Of a stretch of 64,000 nucleotides of DNA, positions 7,749 to 19,705 are shown one piece after another. Location: contig CAMCRE010000002.1 of assembly GCA_945877255.1 (NCBI GenBank), positions 1 through 64,000 of the forward strand. The letters are read 5' to 3'. The first letter of the stretch is position 1. Each line of letters opens with the position of its first letter. The stretch is from an uncultured Erysipelotrichaceae bacterium (lineage in GTDB: Bacteria; Bacillota_I; Bacilli_A; Erysipelotrichales; Erysipelotrichaceae). The translations under genes and the position numbers were made by a program. Under the pieces are notes generated by a model that had not been told where the DNA came from, ran no database searches, and saw only the letters and a list, made by a program, of their open reading frames with translations.

Positions 7749-7754
7749 ATTATA
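7749..7754 (-). promoter_or_regulatory. dnaA promoter -10
   Basis: TATAAT on the minus strand, about 20 bases before the dnaA ribosome-binding sequence. No good -35 is visible 17 bases upstream. It lies beside the DnaA-box cluster, so DnaA autoregulation is plausible. Confidence 0.5.
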
Positions 7755-7842
7755 CACTATTTTATAGTAACTTAATAGTAATATAGCAATAATAAAATAA
7801 ACTTTTTCAACATGTAATAAATGTGGAAAACACATAAAACAA

Positions 7843-7851
7843 TTATCCACA
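7843..7851 (+). promoter_or_regulatory. DnaA box, perfect
   Basis: TTATCCACA, the consensus box, in the centre of oriC. Confidence 0.9.
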
Positions 7852-7863
7852 TTGTATAAAATA

Positions 7864-7872
7864 TGTGGATAA
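7864..7872 (-). promoter_or_regulatory. DnaA box, perfect, reverse orientation
   Basis: TGTGGATAA, the reverse complement of TTATCCACA, facing the box at 7843-7851. Confidence 0.9.
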
Positions 7873-8019
7873 TTTTTGTGTAAAATATGAGTTATCCTAA
7901 AAAAAATATATTAAAAAATTAAATAAAAAACATATTTAAAACATGTTTTCCACATATAAAAAAAACATCGAAAAAAATTGTGTTTTTTATGTGGAAAATT
8001 AGAAAAAAAATGTGAAATA

Positions 8020-8028
8020 TGGTATAAT
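8020..8028 (+). promoter_or_regulatory. yaaA-recF-gyrB-gyrA promoter
   Basis: TGGTATAAT, a perfect extended -10, 12 bases before the GAGG ribosome-binding sequence of yaaA. No separate promoter is obvious before recF, gyrB, gyrA or serS, so this may drive the whole 7 kb operon. Confidence 0.65.
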
Positions 8029-8052
8029 AATAAATATAATGAGGATTAAAAA

Positions 8053-8252
8053 ATGAAAATAAAAATAGAAAGTGAATTTATTACTTTAGGTCAATTATTG
8101 AAAATTTTAGATTATGTAAGTAGTGGTGGAGAAGCAAAATATGTGATACAAACATTACATATAATTGTAAATGATCAATTAGAAAACAGAAGAGGTAGAA
8201 AATTATATATTGGTGATAAGATTACAATTGAAAATAAAAAATATGAAATAGT

Positions 8253-8256
<4 letters not shown>
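8053..8256 (+). CDS. yaaA: S4-domain RNA-binding protein YaaA
   Basis: 67 residues, the standard length of the small S4-like protein found between dnaN and recF in Firmicutes. It shows ITLGQLLKILDYVSSGGEAK, IIVNDQ, RRGRKLYIGD, the S4 RNA-binding loop pattern, and is thought to act in ribosome biogenesis. Its stop overlaps the recF start (ATGA), indicating translational coupling. Confidence 0.9.
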
Positions 8257-11230
<2,974 letters not shown>

Positions 11231-11242
11231 AAGGTGGTATCT

Positions 11243-13684
11243 ATGGATAATCAAAAAATAATTAAATTAAATATTTCAAAAGAGATGAAAACATCTTTTT
11301 TGGATTATTCGATGTCGGTAATTGTTTCTAGGGCGTTGCCAGACGTTCGAGATGGATTAAAACCTGTGCATCGTCGTATTTTACATGCGATGAATGATTT
11401 AGGAATGCATGCAGATAAACCATTTAAAAAATCAGCTAGAATTGTTGGGGAAGTAATTGGTAAATATCATCCACACGGGGATATAGCTGTATATGATGCG
11501 ATGGTTAGAATGGCACAATATTTTTCATATCGTTACGAATTAGTAGATGGTCAAGGTAATTTTGGATCAATTGATGGTGATGGTGCAGCTGCAATGCGTT
11601 ATACTGAAGCAAAAATAAGTAAAATAGGGATGGAATTGCTTCGTGATATTAATAAAAACACAGTTGATTTTAAAGAAAATTTTGATGGTGAGGAAAAAGA
11701 ACCTGTTGTATTACCAGCGCGTTTTCCTAATTTGTTAGCTAATGGAACAAGTGGAATAGCTGTTGGAATGGCAACTAATATTCCTCCACATAATTTAAGA
11801 GAATTAATAAATGCTGTTTTATTGTTAATTGAAAACAAAGATATTTCTGTTTCTGAATTAATGGAAAATACAATATTTGGACCTGATTTTCCTACGGGTG
11901 GTATCATTTTAGGTAGATCTGGAATAAAAAAAGCGTTTGAAACAGGTAAAGGTTCAATATTATTGCGTTCACGTGTTGAAACGGCTGTTTTACCTAATGG
12001 TAAAAAACAGATTGTAGTAACAGAAATACCTTATCAAGTTAATAAATCGTTATTAGTTGAAAAAATTGCGTCTTTAGTACGTGATAAATTGATAGATGGT
12101 ATTACAGATTTACGTGATGAATCAAATAAAAAAGGTATTAGAATAGTAATTGAATTAAGGCGTGATGCTCAAGAAGAAGTTGTTTTAAACCAATTGTATC
12201 GAATGAGTAATTTACAAGTTTCATTTAGTGTAAATATGTTATCTTTAGTAAACGGAGAGCCAAAATTATTGGGGTTAATTCCAATTCTTAACCATTATAT
12301 CGATCATCAAGTTGATGTTACTGTTCGAAAAACTAAATTTGAATTATCAAAAGCACGTGATCGTGAACATATTGTAAAAGGTTTATTAATTGCGTTAGAT
12401 TTTATCGATGAAGTTATTGCAATTATTAGAGCGAATAAAGACGAAACTAATGCAAAAAATAGTTTAATTGAACGTTTTTCTTTAAGTGAAATTCAAGCAC
12501 AAGCTATTTTGAATATGCAATTTAAACGTTTAACAGGTTTAGAAAGAGGTAAATTAGAATCTGAACATAATGAATTATTATTATTGATTTCTGATTTAGA
12601 AGATATACTTATGAACCATTCTCGTGTGTTACAAATTGTGAAAGATGATTTAACAGTTGTTCGCGATAAGTATGGTGATGATCGTTTAACTGAAATCACC
12701 GATCATGATGGTGATTTAGAAGATGAAGATTTAATACCTGTAGATGATATTGTTGTTTTAAAAACAGTTAATGGTTATATAAAACGCATTAATGTTGATG
12801 TTTATCGTACACAACATAGAGGTGGTAAAGGTGTTAAAGGAATGACGACGAATGAGGATGATGTTATCGACGAAATCGTTAATATGTCGACGCATGATGA
12901 TTTATTATTGTTTTCTAATTTTGGTAAAGTTTATCGTTTACGTGGTTATCAAGTTCCTTCAGCGTCACGCATTGCTAAAGGGATGCCATTGATTAATGTT
13001 GTATCGTTAGATAAAAATGAAAAAATTGATACATTAATTTCACTAACAAAAAACGTCGACTTAACGAGTAATTATTTATCTATTTTTACTAAACACGGTA
13101 AAGCTAAACGTGTGGCGTTGAGTGAATTTGAAAGAATCAATAAAGACGGGAAGCGTGCAATAACATTAGTTGATAATGATGAGGTTGTTGCTGTTCGTAT
13201 GACTTCTGGAAATTCAGAAATAATTGTCGCCGCAAGCAATGGTAAAGCTACAAGAGTTTCCGAAAACAAAATTAGAGTAATGGGAAGAACCGCTATCGGT
13301 GTGAAAATCATGAATTTAGATGGTGGATATTTAATTGGTGTTGCGTCAACTGATAATGGCGAGCAATTAGCTGTAATCAGTGAAAATGGTTATGGCAAGT
13401 TATCGTTGATTAGTGATTATAGATTAAGTAATCGTGGTGCAAAAGGTGTTAAAACATTCACGTTCTCTGAAAAAACAGGTTTTTTAAAAACAATAAAAGC
13501 TGTGAATGGTGATGAAGATATGTTGATTGTTACTAATTTAGGTACGATAATTAGAATTTCACTTGAGAATTTAGTAACGTATTCCAGAAGTGCAAAAGGT
13601 GTGCGTTTAATTAATTTAAAAGATAGTGAAACGGTTTCAAAAATTGTCGTTGTGAATAAGGAGGAAAAAGACCAAAATGATTGA
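11243..13684 (+). CDS. gyrA: DNA gyrase subunit A, with Ile at the quinolone-resistance position
   Basis: 813 residues; breaks and rejoins DNA through Tyr120 (AAMRYTEA). QRDR sequence is [18 protein letters not shown]. The residue equivalent to E. coli Ser83 is Ile81 (codon ATA), a change known elsewhere to give fluoroquinolone resistance; the Asp87 equivalent is intact. The C-terminal half holds the beta-pinwheel repeats, including [10 protein letters not shown] at the GyrA-box position (usual consensus QRRGGKG). A GTG at 11234 is in frame, but AAGGTGG (11231-11237) is spaced for the ATG at 11243. Overlaps serS by 8 bases. Confidence 0.98.
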   Translation: MDNQKIIKLNISKEMKTSFLDYSMSVIVSRALPDVRDGLKPVHRRILHAMNDLGMHADKPFKKSARIVGEVIGKYHPHGDIAVYDAMVRMAQYFSYRYELVDGQGNFGSIDGDGAAAMRYTEAKISKIGMELLRDINKNTVDFKENFDGEEKEPVVLPARFPNLLANGTSGIAVGMATNIPPHNLRELINAVLLLIENKDISVSELMENTIFGPDFPTGGIILGRSGIKKAFETGKGSILLRSRVETAVLPNGKKQIVVTEIPYQVNKSLLVEKIASLVRDKLIDGITDLRDESNKKGIRIVIELRRDAQEEVVLNQLYRMSNLQVSFSVNMLSLVNGEPKLLGLIPILNHYIDHQVDVTVRKTKFELSKARDREHIVKGLLIALDFIDEVIAIIRANKDETNAKNSLIERFSLSEIQAQAILNMQFKRLTGLERGKLESEHNELLLLISDLEDILMNHSRVLQIVKDDLTVVRDKYGDDRLTEITDHDGDLEDEDLIPVDDIVVLKTVNGYIKRINVDVYRTQHRGGKGVKGMTTNEDDVIDEIVNMSTHDDLLLFSNFGKVYRLRGYQVPSASRIAKGMPLINVVSLDKNEKIDTLISLTKNVDLTSNYLSIFTKHGKAKRVALSEFERINKDGKRAITLVDNDEVVAVRMTSGNSEIIVAASNGKATRVSENKIRVMGRTAIGVKIMNLDGGYLIGVASTDNGEQLAVISENGYGKLSLISDYRLSNRGAKGVKTFTFSEKTGFLKTIKAVNGDEDMLIVTNLGTIIRISLENLVTYSRSAKGVRLINLKDSETVSKIVVVNKEEKDQND

Positions 13685-14963
13685 TATTAATCTAATTAGA
13701 AATGATTTAGAATTGGTTAAAGAAAATATACGAAAAAAATTTCAAGACCACAAGTTAGAGTTAGCCGATAAAGTTTATAGTCTAGATATTGAAAATCGTC
13801 AATTGAAACAACGTGTAGAAGAAATTAGAGCTAAAAGAAATGTGCTATCTAAATTGATAGGACAAAAAATGCAACAAAAACTTGTCGAGGAAGCTAATTT
13901 ATTGAAAAACGAAGTTAAAAATTTAGGTGATGAACTAGTTTCCCTTGAGCAAAAACAAATTGATGTCGATAGCGAAATAAAATCTATTATGATGGTTATA
14001 CCAAACATTATAGCTGACGATGTTCCTATTGGGAAAGATGATTCAGAAAACGTTGTGGTTAAGGTGTATTCGGAACCAAAAGACAAAAGTTTTGATGTGC
14101 CTTACCACACTGAAATTTTAGAAAAATTGGCGGGAATAGATTTAGAGGCATCAAGAAAAGTAAGTGGCAACGGTTTTTATTATTTAGTTGGCGATGTTGC
14201 AAGGTTACATTCTGCGTTAACGTCATATGCAAGAGATTTCATGATTGAAAAAGGGTACACTTATGTTATTCCACCTTTTATGATTAGAGGAGAAGTGGTA
14301 ACTGGTGTGATGAGTTTTGAAGAAATGGATGCAATGATGTATAAAATCGAAGGAGAAGATTTATATTTAATCGGAACGAGTGAACATTCAATGATCGCTA
14401 AGTTTAGAGATTCGATTTTAGATGCAAAAAACATGCCGTACGAGTATACTAGTTATTCACCTTGTTTTAGAAAAGAAGTAGGTGCACATGGTATCGAAGA
14501 GCGTGGTATTTATCGTGTCCATCAATTCGAAAAACAGGAAATGATAGTTGTTTGTAGTGTCGAAGACAGCAACAAACATTTTGAAAACATGTATAATTAC
14601 ACTGCGGAATTTTTCACATCATTAGATATTCCTGTTCGTGCGTTGGAGTGTTGCTCAGGAGACTTAGCGGATTTAAAAGTTAAGAGCATTGATATTGAGG
14701 CATATAGTCCGCGTCAAAAAAAATACTTTGAAGTAGGAAGTTGCTCAAATTTAGGTGACGCACAAGCACGACGTCTTGCTATTCGATATGATGCAGAAGA
14801 TGGAACGAGAAAATTCGCTCACACATTGAACAACACCGTTGTTGCGCCGCCAAGAATGCTGATTGCTTTTTTAGAAAACAATTTATGCGAAGATGGTTCT
14901 GTTAATATTCCAAAAGCACTACAACCTTACATGGGAGAAAAAACTAAAATTTCTTCAAAATGA
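13677..14963 (+). CDS. serS: seryl-tRNA synthetase
   Basis: 428 residues, class II synthetase. The N-terminal coiled-coil arm (about residues 25-105) is the part that grips the long variable arm of tRNA-Ser. The catalytic core has the motif 2 region [20 protein letters not shown] and a motif 3-like stretch [26 protein letters not shown] lies inside the end of gyrA, and the gene overlaps gyrA by 8 bases. No T-box leader is present, so serine-dependent control is not evident. A parS site begins immediately after its stop codon. Confidence 0.97.
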   Translation: MIDINLIRNDLELVKENIRKKFQDHKLELADKVYSLDIENRQLKQRVEEIRAKRNVLSKLIGQKMQQKLVEEANLLKNEVKNLGDELVSLEQKQIDVDSEIKSIMMVIPNIIADDVPIGKDDSENVVVKVYSEPKDKSFDVPYHTEILEKLAGIDLEASRKVSGNGFYYLVGDVARLHSALTSYARDFMIEKGYTYVIPPFMIRGEVVTGVMSFEEMDAMMYKIEGEDLYLIGTSEHSMIAKFRDSILDAKNMPYEYTSYSPCFRKEVGAHGIEERGIYRVHQFEKQEMIVVCSVEDSNKHFENMYNYTAEFFTSLDIPVRALECCSGDLADLKVKSIDIEAYSPRQKKYFEVGSCSNLGDAQARRLAIRYDAEDGTRKFAHTLNNTVVAPPRMLIAFLENNLCEDGSVNIPKALQPYMGEKTKISSK

Positions 14964-14979
14964 TGTTTCACGTGAAACA
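14964..14979. promoter_or_regulatory. parS: parS chromosome-partition site 1
   Basis: TGTTTCACGTGAAACA, a perfect match to the Spo0J/ParB nucleation palindrome. It follows the serS stop codon and sits just before the SRP RNA promoter, about 7 kb from oriC. Confidence 0.95.
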
Positions 14980-14980
14980 T

Positions 14981-15009
14981 TTGATTTTAAACGAAATTTA
15001 TAGTATAAT
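14981..15009 (+). promoter_or_regulatory. SRP RNA promoter
   Basis: TTGATT (14981-14986), 17 bases, TATAAT (15004-15009), giving a start at about 15016. It lies directly against the parS site, so ParB spreading could affect it (inference). Confidence 0.8.
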
Positions 15010-15014
15010 AATAT

Positions 15015-15099
15015 TGCTACTACAATAGCATCCAATGAACCAGGTCAGATCAGGAATGAAGCAGCCTTAAGTTGGCTCTGCTATGTGTGGTAGTTTTTT
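15015..15099 (+). ncRNA. ffs: signal recognition particle RNA, small (4.5S-type)
   Basis: The apical domain GGTCAGATCAGGAATGAAGC followed by AGCC is the Ffh-binding core of bacterial SRP RNA. CTACTACAATAGCA (from 15017) pairs with TGCTATGTGTGGTAG (to 15093) as the basal helix, and a T-run at 15094-15099 serves as terminator. At about 80 bases it is the short form without an Alu domain, as in many cocci, and unlike the 270-base RNA of Bacillus subtilis. The position before tadA-dnaX is conserved in Firmicutes. Confidence 0.93.
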
Positions 15100-15117
15100 G
15101 TTTAAGGGACAGAAAAT

Positions 15118-15549
15118 ATGGAAACACATGTTAAGTTTATGAAAGAAGCATATAAAGAAGCTGTAAAAGCATATAAAGAGAATGAAGTTCCGGTTGGTTG
15201 TGTTTTAGTGCAGGGCGGCAAAATTATTGCAAGAGCACACAACAAAAAAGAACAGTTGAACAGCGTGATTGAGCATGCTGAAATTCAAGTTATACAAAAA
15301 GCATCAAAAAAAACAAAAAGTTGGCGATTGGAAGAATGTGATTTATATGTAACGCTCCAGCCGTGTATGATGTGTTCGGGTGCAATATATCAATCAAGAA
15401 TCAAAAACGTATACTTTGGTGCGACGCAAAAAACAGATTATTTCAAATTTTCTGATTTAAATTGGTATCCGAATGTAGTTGGCGGTATTTTGGCGGACGA
15501 ATGCCAAAATCTGTTGTTGAAGTTTTTTAAAGAAAAAAGAGGTGAATGA
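15118..15549 (+). CDS. tadA: tRNA-specific adenosine deaminase TadA
   Basis: 143 residues. Converts wobble adenosine 34 of tRNA-Arg(ACG) to inosine. Zinc ligands and catalytic Glu are in HAEI and in PCMMCSGAI; VPVGCVLV lies upstream in the fold. The length is slightly short of the usual 150-170. It starts 25 bases after the SRP RNA. Its last codons supply the ribosome-binding sequence of dnaX. Confidence 0.94.
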   Translation: METHVKFMKEAYKEAVKAYKENEVPVGCVLVQGGKIIARAHNKKEQLNSVIEHAEIQVIQKASKKTKSWRLEECDLYVTLQPCMMCSGAIYQSRIKNVYFGATQKTDYFKFSDLNWYPNVVGGILADECQNLLLKFFKEKRGE

Positions 15550-15550
15550 A

Positions 15551-17062
15551 GTGGCGTATAATGTGTTGTATCGAAAATATCGTCCTGAAACAATGGAACA
15601 GTTGGTGGGTCGTGACAACATTGTGAGGGCGTTGAAAAATGCTATTTCTAACAACAAGTTATCACACGCATATTTGTTTTGTGGACCAAGAGGGACGGGG
15701 AAAACGTCGCTAGCACGAGCGTTTGCGAGAGAAATTAATAAAAACGATTTTAATTTAGAAGATATAATTGAAATTGATGCTGCTAGTAATAACGGGGTTG
15801 AAGAGGTAAGGAATTTAATAGATAAAGTTAAATTTGCTCCGATACATTCAAAATATAAAATTTATATTATTGATGAAGTACATATGATGACTTCGGGTGC
15901 GTTCAACGCGTTTTTAAAAACGATTGAGGAGCCACCAGAACATGGAATTTTTATTTTAGCGACAACAGAGCCACACAAAGTGATTGAAACAATTTTATCA
16001 CGTTGTCAACGATTTGATTTTAGACCTCTAACAGATGATGAAATAATAGGGCGTTTAAAAGACGTTTGTTTGTGGGAAAACATTAATTATGAAGAAGGTG
16101 TATTAAGTTTAATTGCTAAATTATCAAACGGTGGATTAAGAGATGCGTTATCGATTTTGGACCAACTATCTAATTATGACAATGGTGATATTAAAGAAAA
16201 AAGTGTTTCAGAGTTATATGGTGTATTACCTGATTTTACTAAAAAGCAATTAATCGATTTAATCGTATCAAACACGCACGAGGAAATAAAAGTTTTTCTT
16301 AACGATAATGTTTTTAACGCTAACGTAGATTTTAAAATTTTATTTAGAGATTTAGTTTCTTTGTATAAAGACTATATTTTAAATTCATCGTTTGATAAGG
16401 AAAAAAGTTTTAAAGCAATCGACATATTGTTAGAGGCGTTAGTGAAAATAAAAGATGTGTACAATCATAAGGAGTACTTTGAAATTATTGTTTACAAATT
16501 GAAAACAATATTTAATTCTGAAAAAAGCGAAAATGTTTCACGTGAAACATTAAGCAAGAAACAAGATAGTGTACAATATAAATCAAAAGTAAATGATAAA
16601 AAAATGGATATCGATTTTATATTAGGTTTATTAGTGAATGCGGAAAAAACTATCAAAATAAAAGATATTGAAAAAATAAATGAAAACAAAGGGAAGTTAT
16701 TAACAGAAACAGAATATTTAAAATATATTAATGTGGTTGGACAGTTAGATGTAGTGGCAGCTGGTGAAAGTTTTATTCTTTTCAAAACAAATGATGATAA
16801 CTTTAAAAAAGATGTGTTAAGTTTTAAAGAAAACAAAAATTTTAACGCCTTTATCACAAAATTATTAGGTGTAGAAAAAGAAGTGTACATTGAACTCGAA
16901 ACACAAATTAATGTAGCGATTGAAAAATATGTTAAGCTAATGAAAGAAGGGAAATTGCCAACTCCAACAACAAAAAAGGAATTAAAGGTTGAACAACAAG
17001 AGAAAAGCAGCTTAGAAAAAATGAAAGAAATATTTGGTGAAAAATTAGAAATTAAGGAGTGA
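15551..17062 (+). CDS. dnaX: DNA polymerase III tau/gamma subunit, without the usual zinc module
   Basis: 503 residues; clamp-loader ATPase. Walker A GPRGTGKT (45-52), IDAASNNGVEEVRNL, Walker B YIIDEVHMM, sensor 1 ILATTEPHK and arginine-finger SRCQRFDFR are present. Between Walker A and IDAASNN most DnaX proteins carry a four-cysteine zinc module of about 25-30 residues; here only a short Cys-free link (about residues 61-70) remains. The C-terminal tau region is Lys/Glu-rich and divergent. The GTG at 15551 is preferred because GAGGTG is spaced 6 bases before it, giving MAYNVLYRKYRP; an in-frame GTG at 15542 overlaps that sequence. A parS site lies inside the gene. Confidence 0.95.
   Translation: MAYNVLYRKYRPETMEQLVGRDNIVRALKNAISNNKLSHAYLFCGPRGTGKTSLARAFAREINKNDFNLEDIIEIDAASNNGVEEVRNLIDKVKFAPIHSKYKIYIIDEVHMMTSGAFNAFLKTIEEPPEHGIFILATTEPHKVIETILSRCQRFDFRPLTDDEIIGRLKDVCLWENINYEEGVLSLIAKLSNGGLRDALSILDQLSNYDNGDIKEKSVSELYGVLPDFTKKQLIDLIVSNTHEEIKVFLNDNVFNANVDFKILFRDLVSLYKDYILNSSFDKEKSFKAIDILLEALVKIKDVYNHKEYFEIIVYKLKTIFNSEKSENVSRETLSKKQDSVQYKSKVNDKKMDIDFILGLLVNAEKTIKIKDIEKINENKGKLLTETEYLKYINVVGQLDVVAAGESFILFKTNDDNFKKDVLSFKENKNFNAFITKLLGVEKEVYIELETQINVAIEKYVKLMKEGKLPTPTTKKELKVEQQEKSSLEKMKEIFGEKLEIKE
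16534..16549. promoter_or_regulatory. parS: parS chromosome-partition site 2, inside dnaX
   Basis: A second perfect TGTTTCACGTGAAACA, 1570 bases from the first, read through in dnaX as NVSRET in a poorly conserved linker. Confidence 0.95.
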
Positions 17063-17066
17063 TATT

Positions 17067-17375
17067 ATGAATATACAAATGTTGATGAAACAAGCTAATG
17101 AAATGCAAAGAAAAATGGCAAAAATAGAAAAAGAATTGAATGAAAAAGAATATTCAAAAAGTTTGGGGGGCGGAGCAATAAATATAAAAATGATGGGTAA
17201 TTTTTCAATATCAAATATTGAAATTGATGAAGAATTGCTTGAATCTTCAAATAAAGAAATGTTAGAGGAAATGTTAAAAGAAGGTTTAAATGAACTAATA
17301 GCTACTGCCAAAAATGAAAAAGATCAGTTGATGAACGGATTGACTGGTGGTGTGAAGTTTCCAGGGGCGTTTTAA
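17067..17375 (+). CDS. ebfC: YbaB/EbfC nucleoid-associated protein
   Basis: 102 residues, family length. Starts MNIQMLMKQANEMQRKMAKI and ends with GLTGGVKFPGAF, close to the usual G-G-hydrophobic-PG tail. Forms small dimers that bind DNA; the gene is almost always between dnaX and recR. AAGGAG precedes the ATG; its stop codon overlaps the recR start. Confidence 0.92.
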   Translation: MNIQMLMKQANEMQRKMAKIEKELNEKEYSKSLGGGAINIKMMGNFSISNIEIDEELLESSNKEMLEEMLKEGLNELIATAKNEKDQLMNGLTGGVKFPGAF

Positions 17376-17962
17376 TGCTTCCAAAAGTAATTGACGATTT
17401 AACAGTTCTGTTATCTAAATTTCAAGGTGTAGGAGAGAAAACGGCATTAAGATATGTGTTTGACATGTTAAATTGGAATAGTGAGGAAATCGAAAATCTT
17501 TCGCAAACGATTTTAAGATTAACAACAGAAGTAAAAAAGTGTGTGCATTGCAACAATTTATCAGATAATGATCAATGTATAATTTGTGGTGATGCAGAAA
17601 GAGAATGTCAAAAAATTTGTGTTGTTGAGAATGTGCGGGATTTAATTGCAATCGAAAATACGAAAAGTTATAACGGTAAATATTATGTTTTAGAAAAGCT
17701 AATATCAATTGTGAATGGTGTATATCCAGAAGATTTAAAAATAGACCAATTTGTTGAGAAGTGTAAAAATGAGAATGTAGAAGAAGTAATACTTGCTTTA
17801 AGTCTTAGTGTCGCTGGTGAAACAACCGCACTATATTTAATGCAAAAACTTGTAGAAAAAGAAATAAAAGTAACACGATTAGCGAGTGGAATATCAACGG
17901 GATTGTCAATTGAATACGCTGATCAAATTACATTAATGAAGGCGTTTGAAGGAAGAAAATAA
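17375..17962 (+). CDS. recR: recombination protein RecR
   Basis: 195 residues. Works with RecO and RecF to load RecA on gapped DNA. The helix-hairpin-helix KFQGVGEKTALR is followed by a four-cysteine zinc finger, CVHC plus CIICGD, and a TOPRIM domain starting ICVVENVRDLIAIE. The C-terminal motif with LASGISTGLSIEYAD is typical. It starts at the last base of ebfC and is coupled to it. Confidence 0.95.
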   Translation: MLPKVIDDLTVLLSKFQGVGEKTALRYVFDMLNWNSEEIENLSQTILRLTTEVKKCVHCNNLSDNDQCIICGDAERECQKICVVENVRDLIAIENTKSYNGKYYVLEKLISIVNGVYPEDLKIDQFVEKCKNENVEEVILALSLSVAGETTALYLMQKLVEKEIKVTRLASGISTGLSIEYADQITLMKAFEGRK

Positions 17963-17966
17963 ACAG

Positions 17967-17980
17967 TTAGCTATAGCTAA
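17967..17980. promoter_or_regulatory. upstream operator of the Mn-uptake operon
   Basis: TTAGCTATAGCTAA, a perfect 14-base palindrome ending 9 bases before the -35. Together with the copy at 18028-18043 it defines TTAGCTWWAGCTAA, in the style of DtxR/MntR operators. Confidence 0.7.
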
Positions 17981-17989
17981 TCGTTATAG

Positions 17990-18018
17990 TTGACTTATTT
18001 TCATAAACGATATACAAT
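17990..18018 (+). promoter_or_regulatory. promoter of the Mn-uptake operon
   Basis: TTGACT (17990-17995), 17 bases, TACAAT (18013-18018). It sits exactly between two matching palindromes, so a dimeric metal-responsive repressor could block it from both sides. Confidence 0.8.
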
Positions 18019-18027
18019 ATCTGTAGA

Positions 18028-18043
18028 GTTAGCTTAAGCTAAC
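18028..18043. promoter_or_regulatory. downstream operator of the Mn-uptake operon
   Basis: GTTAGCTTAAGCTAAC, a perfect 16-base palindrome at the transcription start region, just before the AGGAGGG ribosome-binding sequence of the first gene. Confidence 0.75.
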
Positions 18044-18056
18044 CACAGGAGGGTTT

Positions 18057-18974
18057 ATGAAAAAAATAATAGTAGCAGTTTTATCATTGTTTTTAGTTGC
18101 TTGCCAACAAAATCAAACAGTAAAAAACGAAAAAATAAAAGTTGTTTCAACTACATCAATTATTGGAGATATTGTTAAGTCTATTGCACAAGACAAAGTG
18201 GAACAACATATTTTAATAGATGTTGGATTAGATCCACATGGATATGAAGCAAAAACAAAGGATATTGAAAAAATAAATGCAGCAGATGTTGTATTGTATA
18301 CAGGATTAAACTTAGAGGCTAAGATGAGTAATGTTTTTGAAAAAATATCTACCAAAAATAAAAAAGTAATTGCTGTAACTGAAAGCATTAAAGATTCACC
18401 ACAATTAATTAAAGTACAAGAAGATGGTCAAGAAGTAGTGGATCCACATTACTGGTTTGATATTGATTTATTTCAAAAATCAGTTGATTCAGTTTATAAA
18501 GTATTAGTAGAAAATGATTCTAAAAATAAAGAATTTTACAGCACTAATTATAAAAAATATACGCAAGAGCTTGCGGAATTAAAAAAAGAATCTCAAGAGA
18601 AAATGAAATTAATACCGTCAACAAGTAGATATTTAATTACACCACATGACGCTTTTCAGTATTTTGCAAGAGCGAATGGTATTGAGGTTAAAGCATTACA
18701 AGGTGTTAGTACAGAATCAGAAATTTCAACAAAAGAAGTATTATCTTTAATTGATTTTATTTACAACAATAAAGTTAAAGCTATATTTGTGGAATCTACT
18801 ACACCACACAAAAATATAGAAACAGTGAGAGAATCATTAAAAGTAAAAGGATTTGAAGTTAAAATTGGAGAAGAATTATATTCTGATTCATTATCAGATG
18901 AGAAAGGAAATGCGGACACTTACATTAAAATGTATAAACACAATGTCAATGCAATAGTGGAAGCATTGAAATAA
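18057..18974 (+). CDS. mntA: manganese-type ABC transporter substrate-binding lipoprotein
   Basis: 305 residues. The signal peptide ends in LFLVAC, with Cys16 as the lipid-modified residue. Belongs to the TroA/PsaA/MntA cluster that delivers Mn(II), Zn(II) or Fe(II) to an ABC permease. Likely metal ligands are His61 (DPHG), His131 (DPHYW), Glu246 (FVEST) and Asp277 (YSDS). The His-His-Glu-Asp set fits manganese or iron carriers such as PsaA, and the lack of a His-rich loop argues against zinc. First gene of a four-gene operon under the paired-palindrome promoter. Zn or Fe cannot be fully excluded. Confidence 0.9.
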   Translation: MKKIIVAVLSLFLVACQQNQTVKNEKIKVVSTTSIIGDIVKSIAQDKVEQHILIDVGLDPHGYEAKTKDIEKINAADVVLYTGLNLEAKMSNVFEKISTKNKKVIAVTESIKDSPQLIKVQEDGQEVVDPHYWFDIDLFQKSVDSVYKVLVENDSKNKEFYSTNYKKYTQELAELKKESQEKMKLIPSTSRYLITPHDAFQYFARANGIEVKALQGVSTESEISTKEVLSLIDFIYNNKVKAIFVESTTPHKNIETVRESLKVKGFEVKIGEELYSDSLSDEKGNADTYIKMYKHNVNAIVEALK

Positions 18975-18976
18975 CA

Positions 18977-19705
18977 ATGGAGAATATTATAGAAGTAGAA
19001 GATTTAACGATTGCATATCAAAACAAACCAATTATTTGGGATATAGATCTAAAAATAAAAAATAATGTCATATTAGCGATAGTAGGACCTAATGGTGCAG
19101 GAAAGTCTACATTGATAAAAGGAATATTATCATTAATTCCGTCATTATCAGGAAAAATTGAGATTTTCGGAAAAAATATAAATAAAAATAAAGGTAAAAT
19201 CGCATATGTTCCACAAGTAGGTAATGTGAATTGGGATTTCCCTACAACAGTTTTAGATGTTGTATTAATGGGGAGATATGTACATCTTGGTTGGGTAAAA
19301 AAACCAACAAAAAAAGATAAAGAAAAAGCGATGGAAGCTTTAAAAATGATAGAAATGGAGAATTTTGCCGATAGGCAAATTTCTCAGCTATCAGGTGGGC
19401 AAAAACAGCGTGTTTTTTTAGCACGTGCATTAGTTCAAGAAGCGGAATTATATTTTTTAGATGAACCAATGCAAGGAATAGATATCAAAAGTGAAGCAAT
19501 TATATTTGATATCTTGAAAAAGATGAAAAGTGAAGGAAAAACAATAATTGTGGTTCATCATGATTTAAAAACAGTAAAAAAATATTTTGATAGCGTGATT
19601 TTTATAAACAAAAACATTATTGCATATGGAGATGTAGAAACAACATTCACAAAAGAAAATATTGACAAAACATATATAGGTATTCAAGATGTTGGAATTA
19701 TTTAA
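18977..19705 (+). CDS. mntB: manganese-type ABC transporter ATP-binding protein
   Basis: 242 residues. Walker A GPNGAGKST, the conserved VPQ stretch, signature LSGGQKQR, Walker B LYFLDEPM and H-loop VVHHDL are all intact, so it should be an active ATPase powering the two permeases downstream. It begins 2 bases after the lipoprotein gene with no strong ribosome-binding sequence and overlaps the next gene by 17 bases, which suggests coupled translation. Confidence 0.92.
   Translation: MENIIEVEDLTIAYQNKPIIWDIDLKIKNNVILAIVGPNGAGKSTLIKGILSLIPSLSGKIEIFGKNINKNKGKIAYVPQVGNVNWDFPTTVLDVVLMGRYVHLGWVKKPTKKDKEKAMEALKMIEMENFADRQISQLSGGQKQRVFLARALVQEAELYFLDEPMQGIDIKSEAIIFDILKKMKSEGKTIIVVHHDLKTVKKYFDSVIFINKNIIAYGDVETTFTKENIDKTYIGIQDVGII

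Larger units (their letters stand above)
7730..8052. other. origin of replication oriC
   Basis: A 323-base AT-rich gap between divergent dnaA and yaaA. It has two perfect DnaA boxes, TTATCCACA (7843-7851) and its reverse (7864-7872), 12 bases apart. Near-matches are at 7822-7830, 7946-7954 and 7990-7998 (TTTTCCACA type), 7877-7885 and 7892-7900. The segment 7740-7800 is nearly pure A/T and contains TAG/TAA triplets that could act as a DnaA-trio-like unwinding site (inference). Both dnaA and yaaA promoters lie inside. Confidence 0.88.

Noticed and set aside
14964-14980. parS considered as a transcription terminator for serS
   Set aside because: The palindrome has no loop or T-run and is an exact 16-base parS consensus. 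The partition-site reading explains it better.
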